From Sipunculus nudus (lineage: Eukaryota; Annelida; Sipuncula; Golfingiida; Sipunculidae): a DNA stretch of 64,000 bases. Of this stretch, positions 1 through 12,382 are shown in pieces. The notes beneath the pieces were generated by a model. That model was not told where the DNA came from. It saw only the letters and a list, made by a program, of their open reading frames with translations, and made no database searches. Every line of letters starts with the position of its first letter. Position 1 is the stretch's first letter. Position numbers and translations under genes: made by a program. The DNA lies in the NCBI GenBank assembly GCA_026874595.1, contig CM049310.1, forward strand, positions 86,963,056 to 87,027,055. The letters are read 5' to 3'.

Positions 1-803
1 CCTCACAAGAAGACTTTGTTTTAGGTGAAAAAGATCAAGTTACAGACTAGAAACAGTGTCACTCTCAATGTGGGCCGTGATGAGTCTATGAGTATAGTTC
101 CTGCAAAACTAATCATATTGAGTAGTCTAAGCCTCTCAATGTCTCAAAGGAGTAGTTTATGGACAAATAAAGAATGAGTATGTAAAACGTATAAGGTTCT
201 CACTTGTTGTTAGTGTAGACACATACACTGTGTCATAGAGACAAAATAAAGTGTAGGATGAACATGTAAATAGTGTACCATTACAAACATTTTCTTTAAA
301 AAATTATCCGGAAAATAAAACCGCCCTTTTGGAAATGTTTGATATTGAAGTTTTTGTACTTTCCTTCAATAGATAAACATTATTACAACGTAAAATATAA
401 AGACCATTTATGAGGTGGTCTTGATACTCTAAAATTTGAGACTCTTAATACATATAGTAGAAATTGAAATTTTGTAAGGAGGTTCCTCCATATCACTTCC
501 ATATTATCTGTGAAATTATAATCGACTGTTTAACTTTGATCAGGCTTTAAAAGGAAATGCACAATTGTTAAATTATGTATTATAACTTCAAACATACTGA
601 ATATTTAATAACTTAAATCATACGAAATTGTGTTTGCGGTGTGTAATAAAGTCAAGCTCGTGTACTGTCAGCTGATAAGTAAAATGAAATAAATGGCTAA
701 AACACAAAATGGTTCTCTTACAAGTCATTGCTGTGTGATGATCAATTAACATTACTTTATCAGGTTACTGTCTGTTCCATGTCTATGGAAATAAAACTTC
801 AAT

Positions 804-1149
804 GTAAGGCCAAAATTAAAAAAAAGGTATGGTTCTCAGGCACTTTTTTTCAGAAATCGATCCGGGATGACGCTTTTTTTATTGTAAATTTTTGGTATGT
901 TTCAATAAAAAATGTCAAATAATAAGGGAAAATCATGAAAATAACAGTTTTATTTTGCTAAATAAGTAAAAGCCCTACAAAACAAAGGAAATTGTATGGC
1001 CTTATCTTCTTGAAAGAAATGTTGGGGCGGCAGCAGCTCAAAATTGGAAAAATGTTATTGAAAATCAAAAGAAAAAGTTTTGATGCGGGGGTTTAAAATT
1101 AATGCGGGCGGTGCCTGAGAACCATACCTTTAATTTTGTGTGGCCTAAC
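804..1149. mobile_element. MITE-like element with ~40-bp terminal inverted repeats (unit 1)
   Basis: The ends are inverted copies built on gtaaggcc(aa)aaattaaa and ggtatggttctcaggcac (804-843), against gtgcctgagaaccatacc and ggcctaac (1111-1149). The interior is short, AT-rich and non-coding. It is a non-autonomous foldback or MITE. The superfamily is not assignable because no clear target duplication was seen. Confidence 0.65.
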
Positions 1150-3460
1150 TTAAATGTGACGGTATTTTTGTTAGCCACAAAAATTTGCAAAAAGAATTAT
1201 TTGAGAAATTCATCATAGAACAGTTATAAATAGTACATCATACACCGTAAGGGACATATCTAAAGGTGTCGTTGATCTGTTTTTACTTTAGATCAAGCTG
1301 CCTTATCAAAATCCAAAAAGTCTGTTTGTTCTTTAAGTGAGGATGATCATTCAAGCCTGTGGTAAGAAACCCACATTTTTAATAGTTATAGGCTGATTGG
1401 CATTGTGTGAAGGCCAACTGTCAAAGTATTCTTTTCAATTTTACAATGTTTATGGAGAACAGATAGAACCTGATCTATATGTGTTTAGATAATGAGTGAA
1501 AATGACCCCGCAAGCAAAGAAGGGTGTTCCAGGGATGGTCATATTATGTTAGTCAGGTCTCAGGAAATAAGAAGTGTGGGTTCTTTCTCCTTCTTCATAT
1601 TTCCAGGATGGGCTGCCTTATATCTGCAGCAATCCCACTTTGAAGAGCAATCATAATAAAATTCAAGTCGTATTCATTTAATGTAGATTAAATTTTAAAA
1701 CAGAGATCAACATATTTGCAGCGATCAAAAAGTAATTTATGGGTAATTTCTCAATGAATGCTGCAGGGTTTAATGAAAAATTTAATAGGTTGTAGACCGA
1801 AGGTCAAAGATAACATTGTGTAATTACTATCTTACGTTCAACAAGTCAAGCCATATTCATCAACTATACGAATATACAAAAATAGGCCTGCAGGGTGTCT
1901 CCAGATAAAAGTTACCCCTTTTTCGTGCCTGAGACAAAAGGTTGCCCTTACCAAGTGGCGGACCAGGTTTCCTTTGGTACAACGTGAACAAGTACATATT
2001 GTGTGGTTTTGATGGCGCACTCAACCTATCAGCTCTCAGACAAACAACAAATCACAAGTCAGGGGCTAAACAACAAGAGCATGTTAAAACAACATAAAAG
2101 GTACGGAATTCAAAATTATCCACCAGATTTGGTTCCTAGCCTGTTACGCCTCACTAGACACAACGGTACATACACTAGAAAAAACTTTACTAAAGGCACA
2201 GTTTCTAACAGTCTCTAGATCTCCTGAACCAGTGATTCTTGACCCCGACTGGCGGTACCTCTATGGACCCTGGCTGGTGGCAGCTCCAGGACAGGACTTC
2301 CCTTGACAGCACCTCACTGGACAGAACCTCGCTGGGCAGCATCTTTCCTCCGATGCATCACATCGTACGATAAACTGCCTATCAAAATCCGACAGTCTCA
2401 GAATGGGTGGGTTCGCAAGACTCGTCTTCAGAGTGTGATACGCGCTTTCCTGTGGCGCCCCGCCCCCCCCCCCCAGATTATCCGCGTGGTTGACCTTTAC
2501 GCGTTAATTCTGTCAGTGGCACGGTAATTTCCGAATAATTTGCCGTAATAACCCGTTAGCCCTAGAAACGCTCTTAGCACTTGTTTTGCAGTAGGCCTCT
2601 CAGTTGCCTGTATCTTATTCAGTAATGCGGAATCGGTTGTTATGCAAATTGTAATTACCATATGACCCAAGAATCCTAAGCCCTCAGATCAAACAAATGT
2701 CCTGGACGGTTTCGCGGCAAGAGTTCAGGCCAAAGACGTATTGATACGTGGTTTTAACCTCCGCACCCGTACCCTCTCTGGTCCAGACCATATAACCGGG
2801 GGTTGTTTATTTGACATATAATTTGCAGAAATATCATCTACAGAGGAAGAATTGTTGCGTGTTTTTCAACGCTACAATTCAATATTATTGATATGGTTGT
2901 AAGCTATGTTTGAATAAACCTACAGCGATACATAACCGGCACGTTATAATGAAACAATTTGTCTAGATATGTCCATTAAGGCCTAGATATGTGGTTATGT
3001 ATTACTGGAAACACCACAGCATCATTCTGGTATGTGTTATTGTTTTTCAATGGAAGACTTATATGCTTTAGGACGGATCGCTTGCAATCCGCGGTATTTA
3101 GCATCCACTTGACTATGAACTCCTGCAAAGAATATTTTTAGTTATTAATCACATATATTAAAAAAATATAACATGAGAGAGAGAGACAGAGAGACAAAGG
3201 ACGTAGGAGATATTTTACACAGAAATCATAGCAGGAAATTTTGAGAGTCAGCAAGTGGTTCAAATAAACAGTCCCTGTGGGAGCCCTCGGTAAGGTTACT
3301 GTACAATGGATAAACTATACTATCACACAATATGTCATTTGCTGCACTTAATTACATAAATTATCCTTTTTCATGTTATATGAGTGTAAATTATTTAATT
3401 AGTTGCGATTTAATTTGGTTTTGTCACACTGACACATTGGAGTGGTGAAGGTTTCAGATC

Positions 3461-4647
3461 TCAGGCAACGTCATAGTCAGTGGGTTCTCGTTTCGTCGCC
3501 TTGGAGATGCCCTCGTTATCATGGAGGTCGGCATCCAGAGCGAGATACTTTGGTTGTGAGCCTGGGTGTGCACTGGTTTCACTGGCCTTAGACGGGAAAT
3601 CGCCGGCCAATTCATAATACACCTCGGACTGGCGCAGAATTTTGACGTCATTGACCTTTTTGTTACATTCCGCTTCCGCTTTGTTCTTTTTACTTATTCT
3701 GTTTATAATTGAAGGAAACGCTAGGGTACATTTGCATGGTTTTTATGAAGTACCAATGTCACATGTACTTCAACACTTCTTATTTCGATAAGCGTTTACA
3801 AATTATATTTATGTAATATTGCATTGATTAATTCAACTTCTTAATATTATAGTACAACAATGTATATGTGCATAGACCTCCATCTTTTAGAATGGATAAA
3901 ATCAGCAAATACAGGGAAATGGTGAAAATGAATTGACTACATGGTAGTGGAATAAGTATCTAACACACCTAGTTCAGATCCTCATTCTGCAGAGGCACCC
4001 GAGGACTATCATCACTTATAATGTTGAGAAAGCAATGCCTCCGAAAATAGAGTACTGAAAGTCTGGCCGTTGCACTGTAAATAACACCATATTAAAATAC
4101 ATTGTCTGTATCTTAAACAAAAATAATGCAAGTAAGATAATGAACATTCATGTTTTAATCATCTTTACCTGATAATCATGAGATATTTTACATTTGTAAA
4201 TTATTTTATGACCCAAAAGATTGAAAACATGTTAGGGGAGGAATTTCAAAATATTCTGTTATGCAGTGTAATATTTTTATCCTTAAGGTATATCTGTTTT
4301 AAGAAGTGGCGACATTTTTAAAAATAATTTTAAGATAACTGTATTTCTCTTGCATAGGAATTTCTTAAATATATTCACCTGTTTTCATGCAAATGAAATT
4401 CTGTTGACGCAAAATGCAGGACACTCTTCTGAAAGCATTCTTTTCTGGTTTTATTGCCATTCGAACATTCAAAACATTCGAACAACAAACGATTGTACCT
4501 CGCAGCTCTCATGTAATCAAAAGAATATTTTCATAAATATTCTTTGTTCTGTTAAAACAGTGAGCGAGACAATTAAAAATGCTTACCTCTTGCATGACCA
4601 CTGTTCCCTATTAATAGACAAAAGGATATTGCGAAACTGTAGACCAT
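3461..4647 (-). pseudogene. Lectin-family gene copy 1, lectin exons deleted (E1, E5, E6 only)
   Basis: Three exons remain: E1 4647-4587 (signal peptide, 61 nt, phase 1 donor ggtaagc), E5 4074-3969 (transmembrane, 106 nt) and E6 3698-3461 (tail, 238 nt, stop TGA). The three lectin exons between E1 and E5 are gone. If E1 is spliced to E5 the frame is kept and gives a 39-residue signal-peptide-plus-hydrophobic stub, ending at a TAA in codon 19 of E5. A TGA at codon 33 of E5 follows. The tail exon stays open and has a 6-bp in-frame loss near its end relative to copies 3 and 4. I call it a pseudogene, or at best a micro-ORF. Exon boundaries come from comparison with copies 3, 4 and 6. Confidence 0.75.
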
Positions 4648-4775
4648 ATTGTTCTTATAAATGTTTTTGTTACGTTAACAAATGACCATGGCAAACTTGT
4701 TTTTTTTCTGCCACGAAAACTGTATGCATATCCATCTAGTATCACTACATATTATGTCCAGTGTGCAGTTTTAGG

Positions 4776-4799
4776 AGATATATAACCTGATATATAACC
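4776..4799 (-). promoter_or_regulatory. Candidate TATA region of lectin gene copy 1
   Basis: Two TATA-like motifs (ggttatatatc and ttatatatc, minus strand) lie about 130-150 bp upstream of the signal-peptide ATG. They recur in every copy (10395-10418, 18967-18990, 27497-27520) and as a single motif in diverged copy 6 (57788-57796). Confidence 0.45.
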
Positions 4800-6416
4800 G
4801 TTCATATGTAGCACGGTAATGTAATCTTAGTTTATTTGCCTGCGGCTTATTCCGTGTGTATTAATAATTGTTAATTAATGGTTCATGGGTACATTGTTCT
4901 GCATGAGTGTGACACATCATTTTAACCTATTGACGTCAAGCACATTTTATCACATTTTGTGAATCAATTATGTTAATATTAAAATATCCCAGAGCAGGCC
5001 AAGCATGCGTATAACTACACTCTTACATCAAAAAATTAGTTTCACTCCCACACCGGTTTACACGTACAAGCAAACTTTCAGTTTCTCAGTGATCTTTTAG
5101 TGTTTTTAGTGTCATTACACCATTTACCAGGTACCAAACCAAGTGGTTTGATATACGAAATAATGATGCAAATTGTAGAATGGGACATGTCACAGTGACG
5201 ATTCTTCCATGTCGATTTTGGTGACGTTTGGTGGCATTTTTTAATATAAAACATGATTAAATAGTCTTACAAAGGAAATATATTTAAAATCTACCAGAAG
5301 TCGCTTCCAATTGTTTTTCCATATCTTAAAAAAGATTGTTCTCTTGTCACATATGGCATACTTTATGAATATTACAGTAGTATGAAAAGTATTATTGCTG
5401 AAGAAATAACTTTTCCTACTTCGGGTCATACCAGGGTCTCAGGTATCAATGGAGTTGAAGAACCTAATTAAGCATATACATCATGTGTACTCATGTGTAC
5501 ACATTACACACATGTATTACACATTGATGTTCATACGTGATTAAATCTAAACAAACTTACTTCAGTTAATGGTACACATCTCTTCGGATACACAGCCACC
5601 AAACGTCTAGTGCCCTCACAAGAAGACTTTGTTTTAGGTGAAAAAGATCAAGTTACAGACTAGAAACAGTGTCACTCTCAATGTGGGCCGTGATGAGTCT
5701 ATGAGTATAGTTCCTGCAAAACTAATCATATTGAGTAGTCTAAGCCTCTCAATGTCTCAAAGGAGAAGTTTATGGACAAATAAAGAATGAGTATGTAAAA
5801 CGTATAAGGTTCTCACTTGTTGTTAGTGTAGACACATACACTGTGTCATAGAGACAAAATAAAGTGTAGGATGAACATGTAAATAGTGTACCATTACAAA
5901 CATTTTCTTTAAAAAATTATCCGGAAAATAAAACCGCCCTTTTGGAAATGTTTGATATTGAAGTTTTTGTACTTTCCTTCAATAGATAAACATTATTACA
6001 ACGTAAAATATAAAGACCATTTATGAGGTGGTCTTGATACTCTAAAATTTGAGACTCTTAATACATATAGTAGAAATTGAAATTTTGTAAGGAGGTTCCT
6101 CCATATCACTTCCATATTATCTGTGAAATTATAATCGACTGTTTAACTTTGATCAGGCTTTAAAAGGAAATGCACAATTGTTAAATTATGTATTATAACT
6201 TCAAACATACTGAATATTTAATAACTTAAATCATACGAAATTGTGTTTGCGGTGTGTAATAAAGTCAAGCTCGTGTACTGTCAGCTGATAAGTAAAATGA
6301 AATAAATGGCTAAAACACAAAATGGTTCTCTTACAAGTCATTGCTGTGTGATGATCAATTAACATTACTTTATCAGGTTACTGTCTGTTCCATGTCTATG
6401 GAAATAAAACTTCAAT

Positions 6417-6763
6417 GTAAGGCCAAAATTAAAAAAAAAGGTATGGTTCTCAGGCACTTTTTTTCAGAAATCGATCCGGGATGACGCTTTTTTTATTGTA
6501 AATTTTTGGTATGTTTCAATAAAAAATGTCAAATAATAAGGGAAAATCATGAAAATAACAGTTTTATTTTGCTAAATAAGTAAAAGCCCTACAAAACAAA
6601 GGAAATTGTATGGCCTTATCTTCTTGAAAGAAATGTTGGGGCGGCAGCAGCTCAAAATTGGAAAAATGTTATTGAAAATCAAAAGAAAAAGTTTTGATGC
6701 GGGGGTTTAAAATTAATGCGGGCGGTGCCTGAGAACCATACCTTTAATTTTGTGTGGCCTAAC
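6417..6763. mobile_element. MITE-like element, unit 2 copy
   Basis: Same element and position within the repeat as 804-1149. It was carried by the tandem duplication and is not an independent insertion. Confidence 0.65.
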
Positions 6764-9079
6764 TTAAATACGACGGTATTTTTGTTAGCCACAAAAATTT
6801 GCAAAAAGAATTATTTGAGAAATTCATCATAGAACAGTTATAAATAGTACATCATACACCGTAAGGGACATATCTAAAGGTGTCGTTGATCTGTTTTTAC
6901 TTTAGATCAAGCTGCCTTATCAAAATCCAAAAAGTCTGTTTGTTCTTTAAGTGAGGATGATCATTCAAGCCTGTGGTAAGAAACCCACATTTTTAATAGT
7001 TATAGGCTGATTGGCATTGTGTGAAGGCCAACTGTCAAAGTTTTCTTTGCAATTTTACAATGTTTATGGAGAACAGATAGAACCTGATCTATATGTGTTT
7101 AGATAATGAGTGAAAATGACCCCGCAAGCAAAGAAGGGTGTTCCAGGGATGGTCATATTATGTTAGTCAGGTCTCAGGAAATAAGAAGTGTGGGTTCTTT
7201 CTCCTTCTTCATATTTCCAGGATGGGCTGCCTTATATCTGCAGCAATCCCACTTTGAAGAGCAATCATAATAAAATTCAAGTCGTATTCATTTAATGTAG
7301 ATTAAATTTTAAAACAGAGATCAACATATTTGCAGCGATCAAAAAGTAATTTATGGGTAATTTCTCAATGAATGCTGCAGGGTTTAATGAAAAATTTAAT
7401 AGGTTGTAGACCGAAGGTCAAAGATAACATTGTGTAATTACTATCTTACGTTCAACAAGTCAAGCCATATTCATCAACTATACGAATATACAAAAATAGG
7501 CCTGCAGGGTGTCTCCAGATAAAAGTTACCCCTTTTTCGTGCCTGAGACAAAAGGTTGCCCTTACCAAGTGGCGGACAAGGTTTCCTTTGGTACAACGTG
7601 AACAAGTACATATTGTGTGGTTTTGATGGCGCACTCAACCTATCAGCTCTCAGACAAACAACAAATCACAAGTCAGGGGCTAAACAACAAGAGCATGTTA
7701 AAACAACATAAAAGGTACGGAATTCAAAATTATCCACCAGATTTGGTTCCTAGCCTGTTACGCCTCACTAGACACAACGGTACATACACTAGAAAAAACT
7801 TTACTAAAGGCACAGTTTCTAACAGTCTCTAGATCTCCTGAACCAGTGATTCTTGACCCCGACTGGCGGTACCTCTATGGACCCTGGCTGGTGGCAGCTC
7901 CAGGACAGGACTTCCCTTGACAGCACCTCACTGGACAGAACCTCGCTGGGCAGCATCTTTCCTCCGATGCATCACATCGTACGATAAACTGCCTATCAAA
8001 ATCCGACAGTCTCAGAATGGGTGGGTTCGCAAGACTCGTCTTCAGAGTGTGATACGCGCTTTCCTGTGGCGCCCCGCCCCCCCCCCCCCCCCCAGATTAT
8101 CCGCGTGGTTGACCTTTACGCGTTAATTCTGTCAGTGGCACGGTAATTTCCGAATAATTTGCCGTAATAACCCGTTAGCCCTAGAAACGCTCTTAGCACT
8201 TGTTTTGCAGTAGGCCTCTCAGTTGCCTGTATCTTATTCAGTAATGCGGAATCGGTTGTTATGCAAATTGTAATTACCATATGACCCAAGAATCCTAAGC
8301 CCTCAGATCAAACAAATGTCCTGGACGGTTTCGCGGCAAGAGTTCAGGCCAAAGACGTATTGATACGTGGTTTTAACCTCCGCACCCGTACCCTCTCTGG
8401 TCCAGACCATATAACCGGGGGTTGTTTATTTGACATATAATTTGCAGAAATATCATCTACAGAGGAAGAATTGTTGCGTGTTTTTCAACGCTACAATTCA
8501 ATATTATTGATATGGTTGTAAGCTATGTTTGAATAAACCTACAGCGATACATAACCGGCACGTTATAATGAAACAATTTGTCTAGATATGTCCATTAAGG
8601 CCTAGATATGTGGTTATGTATTACTGGAAACACCACAGCATCATTCTGGTATGTGTTATTGTTTTTCAATGGAAGACTTATATGCTTTAGGACGGATCGC
8701 TTGCAATCCGCGGTATTTAGCATCCACTTGACTATGAACTCCTGCAAAGAATATTTTTAGTTATTAATCACATATATTAAAAAAATATAACATGAGAGAG
8801 AGAGACAGAGAGACAAAGGACGTAGGAGATATTTTACACAGAAATCATAGCAGGAAATTTTGAGAGTCAGCAAGTGGTTCAAATAAACAGTCCCTGTGGG
8901 AGCCCTCGGTAAGGTTACTGTACAATGGATAAACTATACTATCACACAATATGTCATTTGCTGCACTTAATTACATAAATTATCCTTTTTCATGTTATAT
9001 GAGTGTAAATTATTTAATTAGTTGCGATTTAATTTGGTTTTGTCACACTGACACATTGGAGTGGTGAAGGTTTCAGATC

Positions 9080-10266
9080 TCAGGCAACGTCATAGTCAGT
9101 GGGTTCTCGTTTCGTCGCCTTGGAGATGCCCTCGTTATCATGGAGGTCGGCATCCAGAGCGAGATACTTTGGTTGTGAGCCTGGGTGTGCACTGGTTTCA
9201 CTGGCCTTAGACGGGAAATCGCCGGCCAATTCATAATACACCTCGGACTGGCGCAGAATTTTGACGTCATTGACCTTTTTGTTACATTCCGCTTCCGCTT
9301 TGTTCTTTTTACTTATTCTGTTTATAATTGAAGGAAACGCTAGGGTACATTTGCATGGTTTTTATGAAGTACCAATGTCACATGTACTTCAACACTTCTT
9401 ATTTCGATAAGCGTTTACAAATTATATTTATGTAATATTGCATTGATTAATTCAACTTCTTAATATTATAGTACAACAATGTATATGTGCATAGACCTCC
9501 ATCTTTTAGAATGGATAAAATCAGCAAATACAGGGAAATGGTGAAAATGAATTGACTACATGGTAGTGGAATAAGTATCTAACACACCTAGTTCAGATCC
9601 TCATTCTGCAGAGGCACCCGAGGACTATCATCACTTATAATGTTGAGAAAGCAATGCCTCCGAAAATAGAGTACTGAAAGTCTGGCCGTTGCACTGTAAA
9701 TAACACCATATTAAAATACATTGTCTGTAACTTAAACAAAAATAATGCAAGTAAGATAATGAACATTCATGTTTTAATCATCTTTACCTGATAATCATGA
9801 GATATTTTACATTTGTAAATTATTTTATGACCCAAAAGATTGAAAACATGTTAGGGGAGGAATTTCAAAATATTCTGTTATGTAGTGTAATATTTTTATC
9901 CTTAAGGTATATCTGTTTTAAGAAGTGGCGACATTTTTAAAAATAATTTTAAGATAACTGTATTTCTCTTGCATAGGAATTTCTTAAATATATTCACCTG
10001 TTTTCATGCAAATGAAATTCTGTTGACGCAAAATGCAGGACACTCTTCTGAAAGCATTCTTTTCTGGTTTTATTGCCATTCGAACATTCAAAACATTCGA
10101 ACAACAAACGATTGTACCTCGCAGCTCTCATGCAATCAAAAGAATATTTTCATAAATATTCTTTGTTCTGTTAAAACAGTGAGCGAGACAATTAAAAATG
10201 CTTACCTCTTGCATGACCACTGTTCCCTATTAATAGACAAAAGGATATTGCGAAACTGTAGACCAT
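9080..10266 (-). pseudogene. Lectin-family gene copy 2, lectin exons deleted (E1, E5, E6 only)
   Basis: The structure is the same as copy 1: E1 10266-10206, E5 9693-9588, E6 9317-9080. E1 encodes an intact secretory signal (hydrophobic core after a short MVYS start, small residues near the end). E5 has the same two in-frame stops. E6 has the same 6-bp in-frame loss. The shared deletions show that copies 1 and 2 descend from one already-reduced unit. Confidence 0.75.
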
Positions 10267-10394
10267 ATTGTTCTTATAAATGTTTTTGTTACGTTAACAA
10301 ATGACCATGGCAAACTTGTTTTTTTTCTGCCACGAAAACTGTATGCATATCCATCTAGTATCACTACATATTATGTCCAGTGTGCAGTTTTAGG

Positions 10395-10418
10395 AGATAT
10401 ATAACCTGATATATAACC
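10395..10418 (-). promoter_or_regulatory. Candidate TATA region of copy 2
   Basis: Same double TATA motif as copy 1, at the same distance from the signal-peptide ATG (10266). Confidence 0.45.
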
Positions 10419-12035
10419 GTTCATATGTAGCACGGTAATGTAATCTTAGTTTATTTGCCTGCGGCTTATTCCGTGTGTATTAATAATTGTTAATTAATGG
10501 TTCATGGGTACATTGTTCTGCATGAGTGTGACACATCATTTTAACCTATTGACGTCAAGCACATTTTATCACATTTTGTGAATCAATTATGTTAATATTA
10601 AAATATCCCAGAGCAGGCCAAGCATGCGTATAACTACACTCTTACATCAAAAAATTAGTTTCACTCCCACACCGGTTTACACGTACAAGCAAACTTTCAG
10701 TTTCTCAGTGATCTTTTAGTGTTTTTAGTGTCATTACACCATTTACCAGGTACCAAACCAAGTGGTTTGATATACGAAATAATGATGCAAATTGTAGAAT
10801 GGGACATGTCACAGTGACGATTCTTCCATGTCGATTTTGGTGACGTTTGGTGGCATTTTTTAATATAAAACATGATTAAATAGTCTTACAAAGGAAATAT
10901 ATTTAAAATCTACCAGAAGTCGCTTCCAATTGTTTTTCCATATCTTAAAAAAGATTGTTCTCTTGTCACATATGGCATACTTTATGAATATTACAGTAGT
11001 ATGAAAAGTATTATTGCTGAAGAAATAACTTTTCCTACTTCGGGTCATACCAGGGTCTCAGGTATCAATGGAGTTGAAGAACCTAATTAAGCATATACAT
11101 CATGTGTACTCATGTGTACACATTACACACATGTATTACACATTGATGTTCATACGTGATTAAATCTAAACAAACTTACTTCAGTTAATGGTACACATCT
11201 CTTCGGATACACAGCCACCAAACGTCTAGTGCCCTCACAAGAAGACTTTGTTTTAGGTGAAAAAGATCAAGTTACAGACTAGAAACAGTGTCACTCTCAA
11301 TGTGGGCCGTGATGAGTCTATGAGTATAGTTCCTGCAAAACTAATCATATTGAGTAGTCTAAGCCTCTCAATGTCTCAAAGGAGAAGTTTATGGACAAAT
11401 AAAGAATGAGTATGTAAAACGTATAAAGTTCTCACTTGTTGTTAGTGTAGACACATACACTGTGTCATAGAGACAAAATAAAGTGTAGGATGAACATGTA
11501 AATAGTGTACCATTACAAACATTTTCTTTAAAAAATTATCCGGAAAATAAAACCGCCCTTTTGGAAATGTTTGATATTGAAGTTTTTGTACTTTCCTTCA
11601 ATAGATAAACATTATTACAACGTAAAATATAAAGACCATTTATGAGGTGGTCTTGATACTCTAAAATTTGAGACTCTTAATACATATAGTAGAAATTGAA
11701 ATTTTGTAAGGAGGTTCCTCCATATCACTTCCATATTATCTGTGAAATTATAATCGACTGTTTAACTTTGATCAGGCTTTAAAAGGAAATGCACAATTGT
11801 TAAATTATGTATTATAACTTCAAACATACTGAATATTTAATAACTTAAATCATACGAAATTGTGTTTGCGGTGTGTAATAAAGTCAAGCTCGTGTACTGT
11901 CAGCTGATAAGTAAAATGAAATAAATGGCTAAAACACAAAATGGTTCTCTTACAAGTCATTGCTGTGTGATGATCAATTAACATTACTTTATCAGGTTAC
12001 TGTCTGTTCCATGTCTATGGAAATAAAACTTCAAT

Positions 12036-12382
12036 GTAAGGCCAAAATTAAAAAAAAAGGTATGGTTCTCAGGCACTTTTTTTCAGAAATCGATCCGGGA
12101 TGACGCTTTTTTTATTGTAAATTTTTGGTATGTTTCAATAAAAAATGTCAAATAATAAGGGAAAATCATGAAAATAACAGTTTTATTTTGCTAAATAAGT
12201 AAAAGCCCTACAAAACAAAGGAAATTGTATGGTCTTATCTTCTTGAAAGAAATGTTGGGGCGGCAGCAGCTCAAAATTGGAAAAATGTTATTGAAAATCA
12301 AAAGAAAAAGTTTTGATGCGGGGGTTTAAAATTAATGCGGGCGGTGCCTGAGAACCACACCTTTAATTTTGTGTGGCCTAAC
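12036..12382. mobile_element. MITE-like element, unit 3 copy
   Basis: Same element as 804-1149. The right inverted repeat has one extra change (gagaaccacacc). Confidence 0.65.

Larger units (their letters stand above)
1..5613. repeat. Tandem unit 1 of the lectin-gene array (partial at left edge possible)
   Basis: Position 1 matches 5614, 11233, 19805 and 28590 base for base, so the window opens at an arbitrary phase of a tandem repeat. The unit is nearly identical to unit 2 apart from scattered single-base changes. Contents by position: a MITE at 804-1149; non-coding DNA to 3460, with a slightly GC-richer block at about 2220-2850 that I do not recognise; a C run at 2463-2474; the E6 and E5 exons of a lectin-like gene (3461-4074); its signal-peptide exon (4587-4647); a double TATA motif near 4776-4799; and a half relic of an E4-like exon near 5170-5240. 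Exons E2-E4 are missing. Confidence 0.93.
5614..11232. repeat. Tandem unit 2 of the lectin-gene array
   Basis: This 5619-bp unit repeats unit 1 in order and orientation, with few substitutions. It shares the exact junctions of the two internal deletions that removed lectin exons E2-E4: ttttatgaccc joined to aaaagattg, and the join near 10080. Those deletions therefore predate the unit 1/2 duplication. It differs in poly-C length (17 C at 8077-8093). Stretches outside the exons (5614-9079, 10267-11232) hold only the MITE, the promoter-like TATA pair and the E4 half relic. Confidence 0.94.

Noticed and set aside
1838-2527. Short ORFs on both strands in the GC-richer block, repeated in all four units
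   Set aside because: They are conserved only because the units are recent duplicates; they lack recognisable domains and overlap each other on opposite strands.
4350-4685. 111-residue plus-strand ORF in unit 1 (and 9969-10304)
   Set aside because: It lies antisense to the signal-peptide exon E1; its openness follows from that and from low GC content.
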